Assembly: GCA_030745955.1 (NCBI GenBank)
Contig: JASLNQ010000067.1
Coordinates: 1-9,133 of the forward strand
DNA from: Dehalococcoidia bacterium
GTDB lineage: Bacteria > Chloroflexota > Dehalococcoidia > UBA1151 > UBA1328
Direction of reading: 5' to 3'
DNA: 9,133 nucleotides
Shown: one piece after another, positions 1-6,627 of the stretch
Numbering within the stretch: position 1 is the stretch's first letter
How the letters are laid out: the number at the start of each line of letters is the position of its first letter
Position numbers and translations under genes: made by a program
The notes under the pieces: model-generated
Databases searched by the model: none
The model's input: only the letters and a program-made list of their open reading frames with translations
Told to the model about the DNA's origin: nothing

Positions 1-1215
1 GGTCATGCCGTCCCCACCCTCGGCGAAGCCCCTCGCCTCTGCAACACCGAATGTACCAGCTGCCTTCGCAACCTCTGTGACGACCGCGATCTCTTCCGGA
101 GTGTCGTCGGGGAACATGTTGATAGCCACGACGACCGGCAGACCGTACATGCTCACGATCCTGAGGGCGTTCTTCAGGTTCTCGGCACCACGCCGGACGG
201 CATCGGGATCGGGAGCGGCCATGTCCTTCATCGCCACTCCGCCATGCCACTTGAGCCCGCGGATGGTTGCCACCACCACGGCAGCAGCCGGCTTCGGCCC
301 ACCCTGCCTGACCTTGATATCCATGAACTTCTCGAAGCCGAGGTCTGCGCCGAAACCGGCCTCGGTAATTACGTAATCGCCGCAGTTCACTGCGAGCTTG
401 TCGGCGAGTATCGATGAGCAGCCGTGTGCGATGTTGCCGAACGGGCCCATGTGAACGATTGTCGGCTGGCCCTCGACGGTCTGCACGAGGTTCGGCTTGA
501 TGGCGTCTCGCAGCAACGCCATAATCGAGCCGATTCCCCCGATTTCCCGCGCGGTGACCGGTGTTTTACCGTCCCGCTTCCAGCCCACGACGATGTCGCC
601 GATGCGTTCCCGGAGGTCATCGTAGGAACTGGCGAGTGCACAAATCGCCATGATTTCGGAGGCAGCGTTGATGTCGAACCCGGATTCCGTTACCGGGCCG
701 TTCGTCCTGCCACCCGCACCGGTCAATACTGCCCGTAGCGCCCGGTCCTCGGCGTCGGTCACCCGCCGCCACGTGATGCCAGCAGCATCGAACCTGCTGA
801 TCGCATGGCGGTACACGGCATTGTCGACCATCGCCGCGAGCAGGTTGTGGGCCGACTCGATGGCGTGGAAGTCGCCGGTGAAATGAAGGTTGATGTCGAC
901 CGCCGGCTGGACGGTCGCTTTGCCGCCGCCTGTGCCACCGCCCTTATGACCGAACACCGGACCCAGCGCGGGTTGCCGGATAGTCAGGACCGGCTTTTTG
1001 CCGATTTTCGCCAGCCCCTGGACGAGCCCGACCGCCGTGGTCGATTTACCTTCACCCGCGGGAGTTGGGGTGATGGCGGTAATCACGACTAACCTGGCCT
1101 TCTCGGCGGCATCGGGAAAGGCGTTGAGGGGCACCTTGGCCTTGTCGTGCCCGTAGGGGTCGAGAGCGTCGGGGTCGAGGCCCATTTCGGCCGCAAGATC
1201 AGCAATTGGTCGCAT
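1..1215 (-). CDS. fhs: Formate--tetrahydrofolate ligase, partial (C-terminal end off the window)
   Basis: This enzyme makes 10-formyl-tetrahydrofolate from formate, THF and ATP in the cytoplasm, feeding one-carbon units into purine and C1 metabolism. 405 residues are visible of the roughly 550-560 usual for the family, and the reading frame runs open through base 1. Seen in sequence: a P-loop TPAGEGKST at residues 51-59; GPVFGHKGGGTGGGKA at 85-100 in the place of the first family signature; DINLHFTGDFHAI at 107-119; and the second signature VATIRGLKWHGG at 315-326. The ATG at 1213-1215 is the only possible start, because an in-frame TGA lies ten codons upstream with no ATG, GTG or TTG between. 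No convincing Shine-Dalgarno precedes it. The first signature departs from the usual GxKGGAAGGGY (His, Gly-Thr and Lys in place of hydrophobic, Ala-Ala and Tyr), so this is a divergent subfamily. Family assignment is very secure. Confidence 0.96.
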   Translation of the reverse strand, partial: MRPIADLAAEMGLDPDALDPYGHDKAKVPLNAFPDAAEKARLVVITAITPTPAGEGKSTTAVGLVQGLAKIGKKPVLTIRQPALGPVFGHKGGGTGGGKATVQPAVDINLHFTGDFHAIESAHNLLAAMVDNAVYRHAISRFDAAGITWRRVTDAEDRALRAVLTGAGGRTNGPVTESGFDINAASEIMAICALASSYDDLRERIGDIVVGWKRDGKTPVTAREIGGIGSIMALLRDAIKPNLVQTVEGQPTIVHMGPFGNIAHGCSSILADKLAVNCGDYVITEAGFGADLGFEKFMDIKVRQGGPKPAAAVVVATIRGLKWHGGVAMKDMAAPDPDAVRRGAENLKNALRIVSMYGLPVVVAINMFPDDTPEEIAVVTEVAKAAGTFGVAEARGFAEGGDGMT

Positions 1216-1399
1216 ATATTCTGTGGCAGGAAGGTGTACAGCTCAGCGTGCACTGGCGAGTTGAAAATGACTCAAACCAGTCAATTCTACTTGCGCCGAG
1301 GTGAATTGGAGTGAACAAGTCAGAAGGAATCCGGCACACGGACCGTTCCACCCGGTCAGGGCCACAACGTGTGAAGGGCAACAGTGCCCCTCGGCACGA

Positions 1400-1648
1400 T
1401 CAGACTGTTCTGAACCTGCGCCCGATCACCAGGAACCCGAATCCAATAAGGCCAAACAACGTCACGAGGTCCCAGTGGATGACCCGCCCGATCGCGAGGT
1501 TCACGACGACTGCGACCGTCAACAACAACACTACTGTGATAGCAGCGAACGCTATCGAACCGACCCAACCACGCGGCTGCTCAACCGCGGTCTGCGAGTT
1601 CGATTTCGCCTTTGCCCGTTGGCGCGTGTTTGCCTTCGTGTTGGCCAG
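1400..1648 (-). CDS. Small two-TM membrane protein, CrgA-like topology, probable CTG start
   Basis: In this minus-strand frame there is a clear 82-residue membrane protein with no ATG, GTG or TTG start. It begins with a basic, polar N-terminus (ANTKANTRQRAKAKSNS). A Trp at residue 28 leads into a hydrophobic helix (about 29-53), then a short loop with HWD (58-60), a second hydrophobic helix (about 61-76) and a basic tail GRRFRTV before TGA. Basic N-terminus, Trp, TM1, short loop, Trp, TM2 ending in GFGFLVIG plus a basic tail resembles the cell-division inhibitor CrgA, which binds FtsZ/penicillin-binding proteins in actinobacteria. That match is by topology only and is tentative. The proposed start is CTG at 1646-1648, seven bases after a GGAG. 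No standard start occurs in frame anywhere upstream as far as the preceding hairpin. It lies between the MFS gene and fhs on the same strand. Coding status is fairly convincing; the start and name are uncertain. Confidence 0.55.
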   Translation of the reverse strand: MANTKANTRQRAKAKSNSQTAVEQPRGWVGSIAFAAITVVLLLTVAVVVNLAIGRVIHWDLVTLFGLIGFGFLVIGRRFRTV

Positions 1649-1694
1649 CGTGGTGCTCCGAGTGTTCCGTGACTTCCTGCGGGGCGAATATATG

Positions 1695-1749
1695 CAAGGT
1701 GCTGCCGGAGCAGCGGAGGGACGGCTCGCGATTCCCCGGCAGCACCTTG
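1695..1749 (-). terminator. 14-bp perfect inverted repeat; possible terminator or attenuator
   Basis: The arms CAAGGTGCTGCCGG (1695-1708) and its exact reverse complement (1736-1749) flank a 27-base spacer. The repeat sits 87 bases downstream of the MFS stop codon and 47 bases upstream of the proposed start of the small membrane protein, all on the minus strand. Neither strand has a true T-tract after the stem. On the minus strand the stem is followed by TTGCATATATT. It could terminate MFS transcripts, act as an attenuator or processing site for the downstream genes, or be a protein-binding dyad. The structure is seen directly; the role is inferred. Confidence 0.45.
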
Positions 1750-1835
1750 ATTCATTTGATGCACCGGTTTGATGAAAGATGTGGCGGAAAGCCCGAAACT
1801 ACCCTCACATCCCCAAACAAACTTTCGCCTATCCG

Positions 1836-3140
1836 TCAGAGAGAGGTAGCCGGTCTTGCCGGTTTCGTGGCCAGCAGGATCGTAAACGCGGCTACCAGGC
1901 ACGCCCCGGCCAGTGTGTAGAGCACCGTTTCGTAGGTGCCCGACCTGTCGAATACCTGGCCTACTACGTACGGCGTTGCCATCATGCCCATCGCCATCGG
2001 GAACGCCGACATGCCGAGGATCACCCCGAAGTGCTTGCGCCCGAAAAACTCTCCGCGGAGCGCGTGCAGCATCGGCGTCCGGCCGCCAAAGCCGAGTCCC
2101 CACAGCATTGCGAACACGAGGGCACCCCAGTAGTTGGTCGCCATCGCAATTACGACTAGCGATACTCCCTGGATCACGATCAGCACCGGCAGCACCGAAC
2201 GCTTGCTCACGCGGTCGCCCATGAATCCACCGAGCATCTGGAACCCGAACGACGTTACGGCCATTATTGGCACGATGGTTGCCGCGGTCGCATCGGGAAG
2301 GTTCACACCGCCGTCGTCAGTGAGCTGGAAGAAAATATGGGAGGAGATCGCACCGACCGAGAGGTTCGTCAGCAGGTGGGTGATCGCGAGCGACCAGAAG
2401 GCCCGGGTGTGCAGCGCCTCTCTCGCCGTGAAGTCATGCTGGGCGACCGATCGTTCAGAAACCTCGGTATCCGCGGGCTCCCTCACGTGGGATGGCATGT
2501 CCTCCCAATCGGGTGCGCGCTTTCCGGCGATATAGGCGAGTGGCGGCCCCGATGCGAGGGTAATCAGCCCGATTACCAGCGTCGTATCTCGCCATCCGTA
2601 CGTATTGATCCCCCAGACGATCGCCGGAACGAACACCCCGCCCAGGCTCGAACCGCTAATGACGATTGCCATGGCAGTGGCCCGGCGATGGGGCATCCAG
2701 GCATTCACCGCGGCCATCGACGGCACGAACCCGCCCATCGAGAAGCCCATCGAAACGACGAAGTAAGCCAGGTAGTACTGCACCGGTCCCTGTAGCTGCG
2801 AGTAGAAGATCATCCCCAGCCCACCGAGTGTGAATCCGATGAGGACCATCTTGCCGGTGCCGAACCTGTCGGTCAGCCACCCTTCCAGGGGACCCAGCAG
2901 TGCCCCACCGAACCTACCGAACGACGACACTCCCGTCACGACGGCCCGCGACCAACCGAATTCGTTTTCGATCGCCCAGGCCAGCGTGCTCGCAGCCTGG
3001 AAGGTTGGGCCGGAGCTGACGATCATGTTTACGGCGCCGGCCAGCGCTACCCACCACCCGTAGAAAACGCGACCGACCCCGGTCTTCGGGGCCTTGGGGG
3101 TCGTAGGGCCTGTTTCGGACACGGGCGGTTCCGTCGTCAT
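1836..3140 (-). CDS. MFS transporter, monocarboxylate/oxalate-type (FYGWWV family)
   Basis: A 434-residue cytoplasmic-membrane secondary transporter of the major facilitator superfamily, normal in length. After a Pro/Thr-rich cytoplasmic tail (1-23), FYGWWV at 26-31 opens TM1, a hallmark of the MFS branch that contains OxlT and the monocarboxylate-transporter-like proteins. The motif-A loop between TM2 and TM3 reads DRFGTGKM (91-98), with a partial repeat GDRVSKRS (308-315) between TM8 and TM9. A charged central loop (about 207-240) divides two six-helix halves. Substrates of relatives are carboxylates, but nothing here fixes the substrate. It is divergently transcribed from the dehydratase-SDR pair at 3355-5350, so uptake of that pathway's substrate is the natural inference. 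The bases before the ATG show no clear ribosome-binding site. The C-terminus ends in a short tail after TM12, and I see no damage to the gene. Confidence 0.94.
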   Translation of the reverse strand: MTTEPPVSETGPTTPKAPKTGVGRVFYGWWVALAGAVNMIVSSGPTFQAASTLAWAIENEFGWSRAVVTGVSSFGRFGGALLGPLEGWLTDRFGTGKMVLIGFTLGGLGMIFYSQLQGPVQYYLAYFVVSMGFSMGGFVPSMAAVNAWMPHRRATAMAIVISGSSLGGVFVPAIVWGINTYGWRDTTLVIGLITLASGPPLAYIAGKRAPDWEDMPSHVREPADTEVSERSVAQHDFTAREALHTRAFWSLAITHLLTNLSVGAISSHIFFQLTDDGGVNLPDATAATIVPIMAVTSFGFQMLGGFMGDRVSKRSVLPVLIVIQGVSLVVIAMATNYWGALVFAMLWGLGFGGRTPMLHALRGEFFGRKHFGVILGMSAFPMAMGMMATPYVVGQVFDRSGTYETVLYTLAGACLVAAFTILLATKPARPATSL

Positions 3141-3354
3141 CGGGGTGTAACTAGTAGATGCAAAAACAGAGCAGGTCAGATGTTTCGCGTGAAGAGATTA
3201 CGACCAAAGGGACCGGTGCGCACTGCCATTACGCCTGAGTCCCCGCCAAAATCCAGATTCCCAACCTGCCGGAACGGGCGTAATCTGGCGGCAACCTGAG
3301 CTATCCCTACCTACAACATCGCAACCTGCGACATTACCGCCTGACGGAAGACTG
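3141..3354. promoter_or_regulatory. Divergent promoter region between MFS and dehydratase genes
   Basis: This 214-bp gap separates two divergent genes of one presumed pathway and should hold both promoters. I see no convincing -35/-10 pair on either strand. It contains an 8-bp palindrome GTGCGCAC (3216-3223), a 7-bp inverted repeat CCAGATT/AATCTGG (3253-3259 and 3282-3288) and a phased heptamer array listed separately. On the plus strand GGAAG, four bases before the ATG at 3355, is a good Shine-Dalgarno sequence. No local regulator gene adjoins the region, so any controlling protein is encoded elsewhere. Confidence 0.6.
3262..3328. repeat. Three CAACCTG heptamers at exact 30-bp spacing
   Basis: CAACCTG occurs at 3262-3268, 3292-3298 and 3322-3328, so the starts are exactly 30 bp apart, close to three turns of B-DNA. 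The core CCTG recurs at 3234 (31 bp before the first) and 3340 (15 bp after the last). The first copy lies inside the CCAGATT/AATCTGG inverted repeat. Same-face phasing in a divergent promoter suggests cooperative binding of a regulator or a looped repressor. The spacing is seen directly; the regulatory role is inferred. Confidence 0.5.
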
Positions 3355-4464
3355 ATGAAAATCACCGAAATCACAACCAACATGCTGCACGACCCTGATG
3401 GGTTCGTGATCCAGGACGCCACAATCCCACCGGTCGATCCCAACGCCAAAGGCCGCAGCCAACTGTTCGTACACATCCACACCGACGAAGGGACCGTCGG
3501 CCTCGGCATGGCGCCGGGCCAGCGGTCGATACGCGAGGTCATTCACCAGAACCTGACCGACCTCCTGGTGGGGCAGGACCCGTTCATGATCGAAAAGCTG
3601 TGGCAGGACATGTTCTGGCGCGTGCGCGGGTTCGGGCGCAAGGGCATCGCGTTCCAGGCCATCTCTGCGATAGACATCGCCCTGTGGGACCTCAAGGGCA
3701 AGGTGCTCGGTCAGCCGATCTACCGGTTGCTCGGTCCGGCGCACGAGAGTGTTCCCATCTACGGGTCCGGCGGCTGGACGAACTACTCCCAGGACGAGTT
3801 GGTGGCCGAGCAGGTGGCATATGTCGAGCGGGGCATCCCCCGAGTCAAGATGAAAGTCGGCAAAGACTTTGGCCAGTCGGAGCGGGAAGACATTGCACGC
3901 GTCGAGGCGGTGAGACGGGCCGTCGGTGACGACGTCGAGATATTCGTCGACGCCAACAACGGCTACTACGCCAAGCAGGCCATCAAAATGTCGCAGATCT
4001 TCGAGGTCTACGACGTGGCATGGTTCGAGGAGCCGGTGCTCGCCGACGATATCCCCGGCCTGGCCCGGGTGTCGCAGGCAACCACAATCCCCGTCGCCAC
4101 CGGCGAGCACGAGTACACCAAGTACGGTTTCAGGGACCTTCTTACCGCAGGTGGGGCCGACATCGTGCAGCCCGATATCTACCGGGTCTCCGGCATCACG
4201 GAGTGGATGAAGGTTGCGGCGATGGCAGATGCGTTCAACCTGCCCGTTGCGCCGCACGCGGTTTCGCTGGTGAGCCTTCACTGCGCGATGGCGGCCCCGA
4301 ATATCAAGGTCGTCGAAGTCCTGGGGGCCGAGGAGCATTCCAACAGGGTCTGGTGGACCGAGACACCGCCGTACGATGGCGGGACATGGAAGCCATTCGA
4401 AGACCGGCCCGGTCTGGGCCTGGAGCTCAATTCCGACGCCCTGAAAAACAACGCTATCGGCTAG
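3355..4464 (+). CDS. Enolase-superfamily enzyme of the mandelate racemase type, probable acid-sugar dehydratase
   Basis: A 369-residue cytoplasmic Mg-dependent enzyme with the capping domain (about 1-130) followed by the modified TIM barrel (about 135-345). The mandelate racemase catalytic set is complete: the KxK pair K165/K167; metal ligands D199, E225 and E251; N201; the His-Asp dyad D274/H301; and E321. From D199 to E321 every one of these sits exactly four residues beyond its counterpart in mandelate racemase, so the active site is intact. Most bacterial relatives dehydrate aldonic or aldaric acids by abstracting the alpha proton and eliminating the beta hydroxyl to give a 2-keto-3-deoxy acid, so dehydratase is more likely than racemase. 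The substrate cannot be read from sequence. The start is supported by GGAAG four bases upstream. It is followed 115 bp later by an SDR on the same strand and is divergent from an MFS transporter. An antisense open frame covers the gene but is a codon-periodicity shadow. Confidence 0.95.
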   Translation: MKITEITTNMLHDPDGFVIQDATIPPVDPNAKGRSQLFVHIHTDEGTVGLGMAPGQRSIREVIHQNLTDLLVGQDPFMIEKLWQDMFWRVRGFGRKGIAFQAISAIDIALWDLKGKVLGQPIYRLLGPAHESVPIYGSGGWTNYSQDELVAEQVAYVERGIPRVKMKVGKDFGQSEREDIARVEAVRRAVGDDVEIFVDANNGYYAKQAIKMSQIFEVYDVAWFEEPVLADDIPGLARVSQATTIPVATGEHEYTKYGFRDLLTAGGADIVQPDIYRVSGITEWMKVAAMADAFNLPVAPHAVSLVSLHCAMAAPNIKVVEVLGAEEHSNRVWWTETPPYDGGTWKPFEDRPGLGLELNSDALKNNAIG

Positions 4465-4579
4465 AAGTACGACGAGTGTTCCCAGTTGGCAGGCCCGAAC
4501 ACCTGTCCCAGCACGAAACAAACAAGTAAACACCGGTGATCGGCACAGATGGCGATCAGAAATCGAAAGGAACAAGAAA

Positions 4580-5350
4580 ATGCCGACGGGCAACAGGCTT
4601 GAGGGAAAAACCGCCATCGTTACCGGGGGCGCATCGGGGATCGGTGAGGCGACCACACGGCTCTTCGTTCAGGAGGGGGCAAAGGTGGTTATTGCCGATA
4701 TCGACGACGCAAAGGGCAAAGCCCTCGAGGCCGATCTGAACACAAGCGGCGTTGTGGCTGTCTACCGCCAGTTCGACGTCACGCAGGAAAGCCGCTGGAT
4801 CGAGGTGGTCGGTGAAGTGCTCGATATGTGGGGGCGGCTCGACATCGTCGTGAACAACGCTGGGATGTCGGGCGTCAAGGGCAGGGCAACGGTTGAAGAC
4901 ACCATCGTCGAGAACTGGGACACCGTGTTTGCGGTGAACTCAACCGCCATCATGCTCGGCACCAAGACAGCTATCCCCGCCATGAGGAAAACCGGGGGCG
5001 GTTCGGTCGTGAATGTATCGTCGATCTTCGGAATCGTGGGCTCACCCGCGGGAGCCGCCTATCACGCCTCGAAGGGCGCGGCACGGACGTTCAGCAAGGC
5101 TGCTGCTGTCCAGTACGCCAGTGACAACATCAGGGTGAACTCCGTGCACCCCGGGTTTACGGACACGCCAATGACCGTCGACATCCACTCGCAGAAGGAA
5201 ATCCGGGACGCTCGCGAGGCAATGACTCCACTGGGCCGACTCGGCCTCCCGCTGGACATTGCCTACGGGATTCTCTACCTGGCAAGCGATGAGGCTGCGT
5301 GGGTGACCGGCGCCGAGTTGGTGATCGATGGCGGCGAAATCGCCTGGTAG
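4580..5350 (+). CDS. Short-chain dehydrogenase/reductase (classical SDR), probably NAD-dependent
   Basis: A 256-residue cytoplasmic oxidoreductase of classical SDR length. Seen in sequence: the nucleotide-binding TGGASGIG at 15-22; an acidic D40 at the end of the second strand, which favours NAD(H) over NADP(H); NNAG at 92-95; and the catalytic tetrad N120, S148, Y161 and K165 (YHASK), with the canonical 13-residue Ser-Tyr and 4-residue Tyr-Lys spacings. PG at 191-192 and a C-terminal VIDGGEIAW complete the fold. The start is supported by AAAGGA ending nine bases before the ATG. It follows the dehydratase gene by 115 bp on the same strand and is probably co-transcribed, although the gap could hold its own promoter. 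The likely job is to oxidise or reduce a hydroxyl/keto group of the dehydratase substrate or product, as with sugar and hydroxy-acid dehydrogenases. The exact substrate is unknown. Confidence 0.95.
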   Translation: MPTGNRLEGKTAIVTGGASGIGEATTRLFVQEGAKVVIADIDDAKGKALEADLNTSGVVAVYRQFDVTQESRWIEVVGEVLDMWGRLDIVVNNAGMSGVKGRATVEDTIVENWDTVFAVNSTAIMLGTKTAIPAMRKTGGGSVVNVSSIFGIVGSPAGAAYHASKGAARTFSKAAAVQYASDNIRVNSVHPGFTDTPMTVDIHSQKEIRDAREAMTPLGRLGLPLDIAYGILYLASDEAAWVTGAELVIDGGEIAW

Positions 5351-5385
5351 GAGCACACGAAGCGCATGTCCCCTTTCCCAAGCCC

Positions 5386-5618
5386 TGGCGTGCCCCGCGG
5401 AGCTGCGACGCGCGACAAAGTGCGCCTCGCACGCCCGGAGCTAAACGCAGAGGGTTAGGGTGTGGGTGGTTCCTAAGGACGCGCGACCCACCGCACACTA
5501 GCTACGCCAATACTTTTCACTGGAGCACCGCGCGACCCTGCCCCGGGTCCCTCGGCTCCGATGACTCCGCTCGGGACGTGTTGGTGGCTGTGTCCAACCC
5601 CACCGTCATTCAACACGT
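5386..5618. other. Structured intergenic stretch with three potential stem-loops
   Basis: The gap after the SDR gene (5351-5835) has no credible protein gene or tRNA. Three stem-loops can be drawn. The first is TGCGACGCGC (5404-5413) with GCGCCTCGCA (5422-5431), one mismatch in ten and an 8-base loop. The second is GTGTG plus GGTGG (5460-5469) with CCACC, a bulged G and CACAC (5488-5498). The third is ACGTGTT plus GGTGG (5576-5587) with CCACC and AACACGT (5600-5604, 5612-5618). An alternative outer pair is GGCGTGC/GCACGCC (5387-5393, 5429-5435). The GGGTTAGGGTGTGGGTGG segment (5453-5470) resembles the CACCCTAACCC-type intergenic repeats common in GC-rich genomes. It could be a dispersed repeat, a noncoding RNA or mRNA 3' structure. 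I match it to no known RNA family. Confidence 0.35.
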
Positions 5619-5656
5619 GGGCAGGAAAGCCGACCGCGAGTTCCGCAGCGCCCCCT

Positions 5657-5705
5657 GACAAAAACACAAAGAGAAAGCCCCCTGTGGGTGCCAGGGGGCT
5701 TTCTC
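5657..5705 (-). terminator. Strong intrinsic terminator, best oriented for the minus-strand signalling operon
   Basis: GAGAAAGCCCCCTG (5671-5684) and its exact reverse complement (5692-5705) form a 14-bp stem with a 7-base loop. Read on the minus strand the stem is followed by TTTGTGTTTTTGTC (5670-5657), a proper U-rich tail, so it should stop transcripts coming from the response-regulator operon. On the plus strand the A-rich approach and the TTTCTC end of the stem could give weaker termination of the SDR transcript, so it may work in both directions between these convergent units. Confidence 0.75.
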
Positions 5706-5800
5706 GCGTCTGGGAGGTTTGACTGATTGAACGGACACGCAGGAGTCGTGTCCATCCGGTTCTTTCCATGTGCCCGGATTGTCAGCGTCTGGAAAGTTTG
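5706..5800. repeat. Degenerate 16-bp direct repeat flanking a small hairpin
   Basis: GCGTCTGGGAGGTTTG (5706-5721) recurs as GCGTCTGGAAAGTTTG (5785-5800), 14 of 16 identical and 79 bp apart. Between them GGACACG (5733-5739) and CGTGTCC (5747-5753) make a 7-bp hairpin with a 7-base loop. The stretch lies between the terminator and the decayed response-regulator gene. It may be a remnant of a small duplication or inserted repeat. No function can be assigned. Confidence 0.35.
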
Positions 5801-5835
5801 CGTCCGGGTGTTTCGGAAATCGGGAGGTGGGTTGT

Positions 5836-6573
5836 TTACCGCATCATCCCGATCGCACCGATCATGGAGTCGTCGTTTTCTCCCGATTTCGAGCCTTCCT
5901 TGAGCCTGCCGGTATCCAGCAAGTACGCAAGTACTGCCTAGACCCTGGCATGTGCCTTCGGCTGGGGTTGCAGCCGCATCTTGGAGAAGATCGAACCAAT
6001 ATGTCACTCAACCGTTCGGGGCTGGATGAACAGTTCTTCTGCGATGGCAGCGTTCGAGAGGCCCCTGGCTATGCAGTCGAGCACTTCACGCTCACGCTCT
6101 GTCAGTTCCGACAAGAATGCGCTCTCGCGGTTGTTCTGCGTGCCGGCAAGTTTCGCCACGATCTCGCTGGCGAGGTATGTCTTGCCCTCGGCGACATCCT
6201 TCACCGCCTGCACGAGGTCGGAAAGGCTCTGGAGCGACTGCTTCAGCAGGTACGCCTTGCCCTTCAGGAACTCACGGACGAACTCGTCGTCGTCGAAAGC
6301 TGAAAGAAGCACAATCGCCATGTCCGGGTGCTTTTCCCGGATGATCCTCGATGCATCGACGCCGTTAAGGCGGGGCATGCGCCCGTCCATAATCACGACG
6401 TTCGGGCCGAGTGTGTCGGCAAGCACAAGGGCTTCCTGCCCGTCGCCCGCAAATCCAACGATCTCGATGTCAGGATCGGTGTTCAGCAACATTCCGTATG
6501 CCTGACGCATGATCTCGTGGTCGTCGACCATCAATACCTTGATATTTTTTGTCGGTACTGCTTCGGTAGTCAC
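5836..6573 (-). pseudogene. NarL/FixJ-family response regulator interrupted by two in-frame stops
   Basis: A receiver domain followed by a LuxR-type helix-turn-helix, 245 codons if read to the final TAA. Numbering from the GTG at 6573, the receiver has the acidic pair D17/D18, phospho-acceptor D63 (VVIMDGRMP), S91 and K111, all intact. The HTH begins LTEREREVL at 157. Codon 190 (6004-6006) is TGA, in the middle of the recognition helix just after PRTVE. The same frame then continues HIGSIFSKMRL, exactly what the family has next, up to a TAG at codon 212 (5938-5940), and resumes AVLAYL, again family-like, to TAA at 5836. There is no frameshift. A product ending at the TGA would lack most of the DNA-recognition helix. 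The GTG start is preferred over the ATG at 6591 because GGGAGG lies six bases before it. It is the last gene of the operon with the kinase-like and GntR-receiver genes, 54 bp after the former. Pseudogene is the simplest reading; readthrough is possible. Confidence 0.85.
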
Positions 6574-6627
6574 TATTTGCCTCCCAGGCATTCGTTGCGC
6601 AAACTCGCTAAAGATTAGTTTCTAGAT

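Noticed and set aside
1341..1357. GACCG/CGGTC inverted repeat downstream of the small membrane gene
   Set aside because: Only 5 bp per arm with no T-tract; expected by chance in GC-rich DNA.
1199..1381. 60-codon minus-strand frame overlapping the fhs start
   Set aside because: It is Cys/Arg-rich with no recognisable motif and runs into fhs in another frame; no reason to call it a gene.
1311..1772. 153-codon plus-strand frame in the fhs-MFS gap
   Set aside because: It is antisense to the two-TM small protein, low in complexity, without motifs, and crosses the 14-bp inverted repeat.
1552..2103. 183-codon minus-strand frame overlapping the end of the MFS gene
   Set aside because: It is out of frame with the well-supported MFS protein and is Arg-rich shadow sequence.
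3334..4656. 440-codon open frame antisense to the enolase-superfamily gene
   Set aside because: It covers the whole sense gene, whose catalytic residues and spacing are unambiguous. The antisense translation is rich in Val/Asp/Gly/Arg/His with no family motif, as expected from GC-rich codon periodicity.
5351..5670. tRNA, SRP RNA, RNase P RNA or tmRNA in the large intergenic gap
   Set aside because: No GTTCRANNC T-arm, SRP GGAAG apical motif or RNase P/tmRNA core sequences were found on either strand.
6004..6006. Selenocysteine insertion at the TGA of the response regulator
   Set aside because: The position is not a redox site, no convincing SECIS-like hairpin was seen just downstream, and a TAG also interrupts the same gene.
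5770..6303. 177-codon plus-strand frame spanning the stops of the response regulator
   Set aside because: It is the complement of the receiver/HTH coding sequence. The minus-strand frame has clear family homology on both sides of each stop; this one has none.
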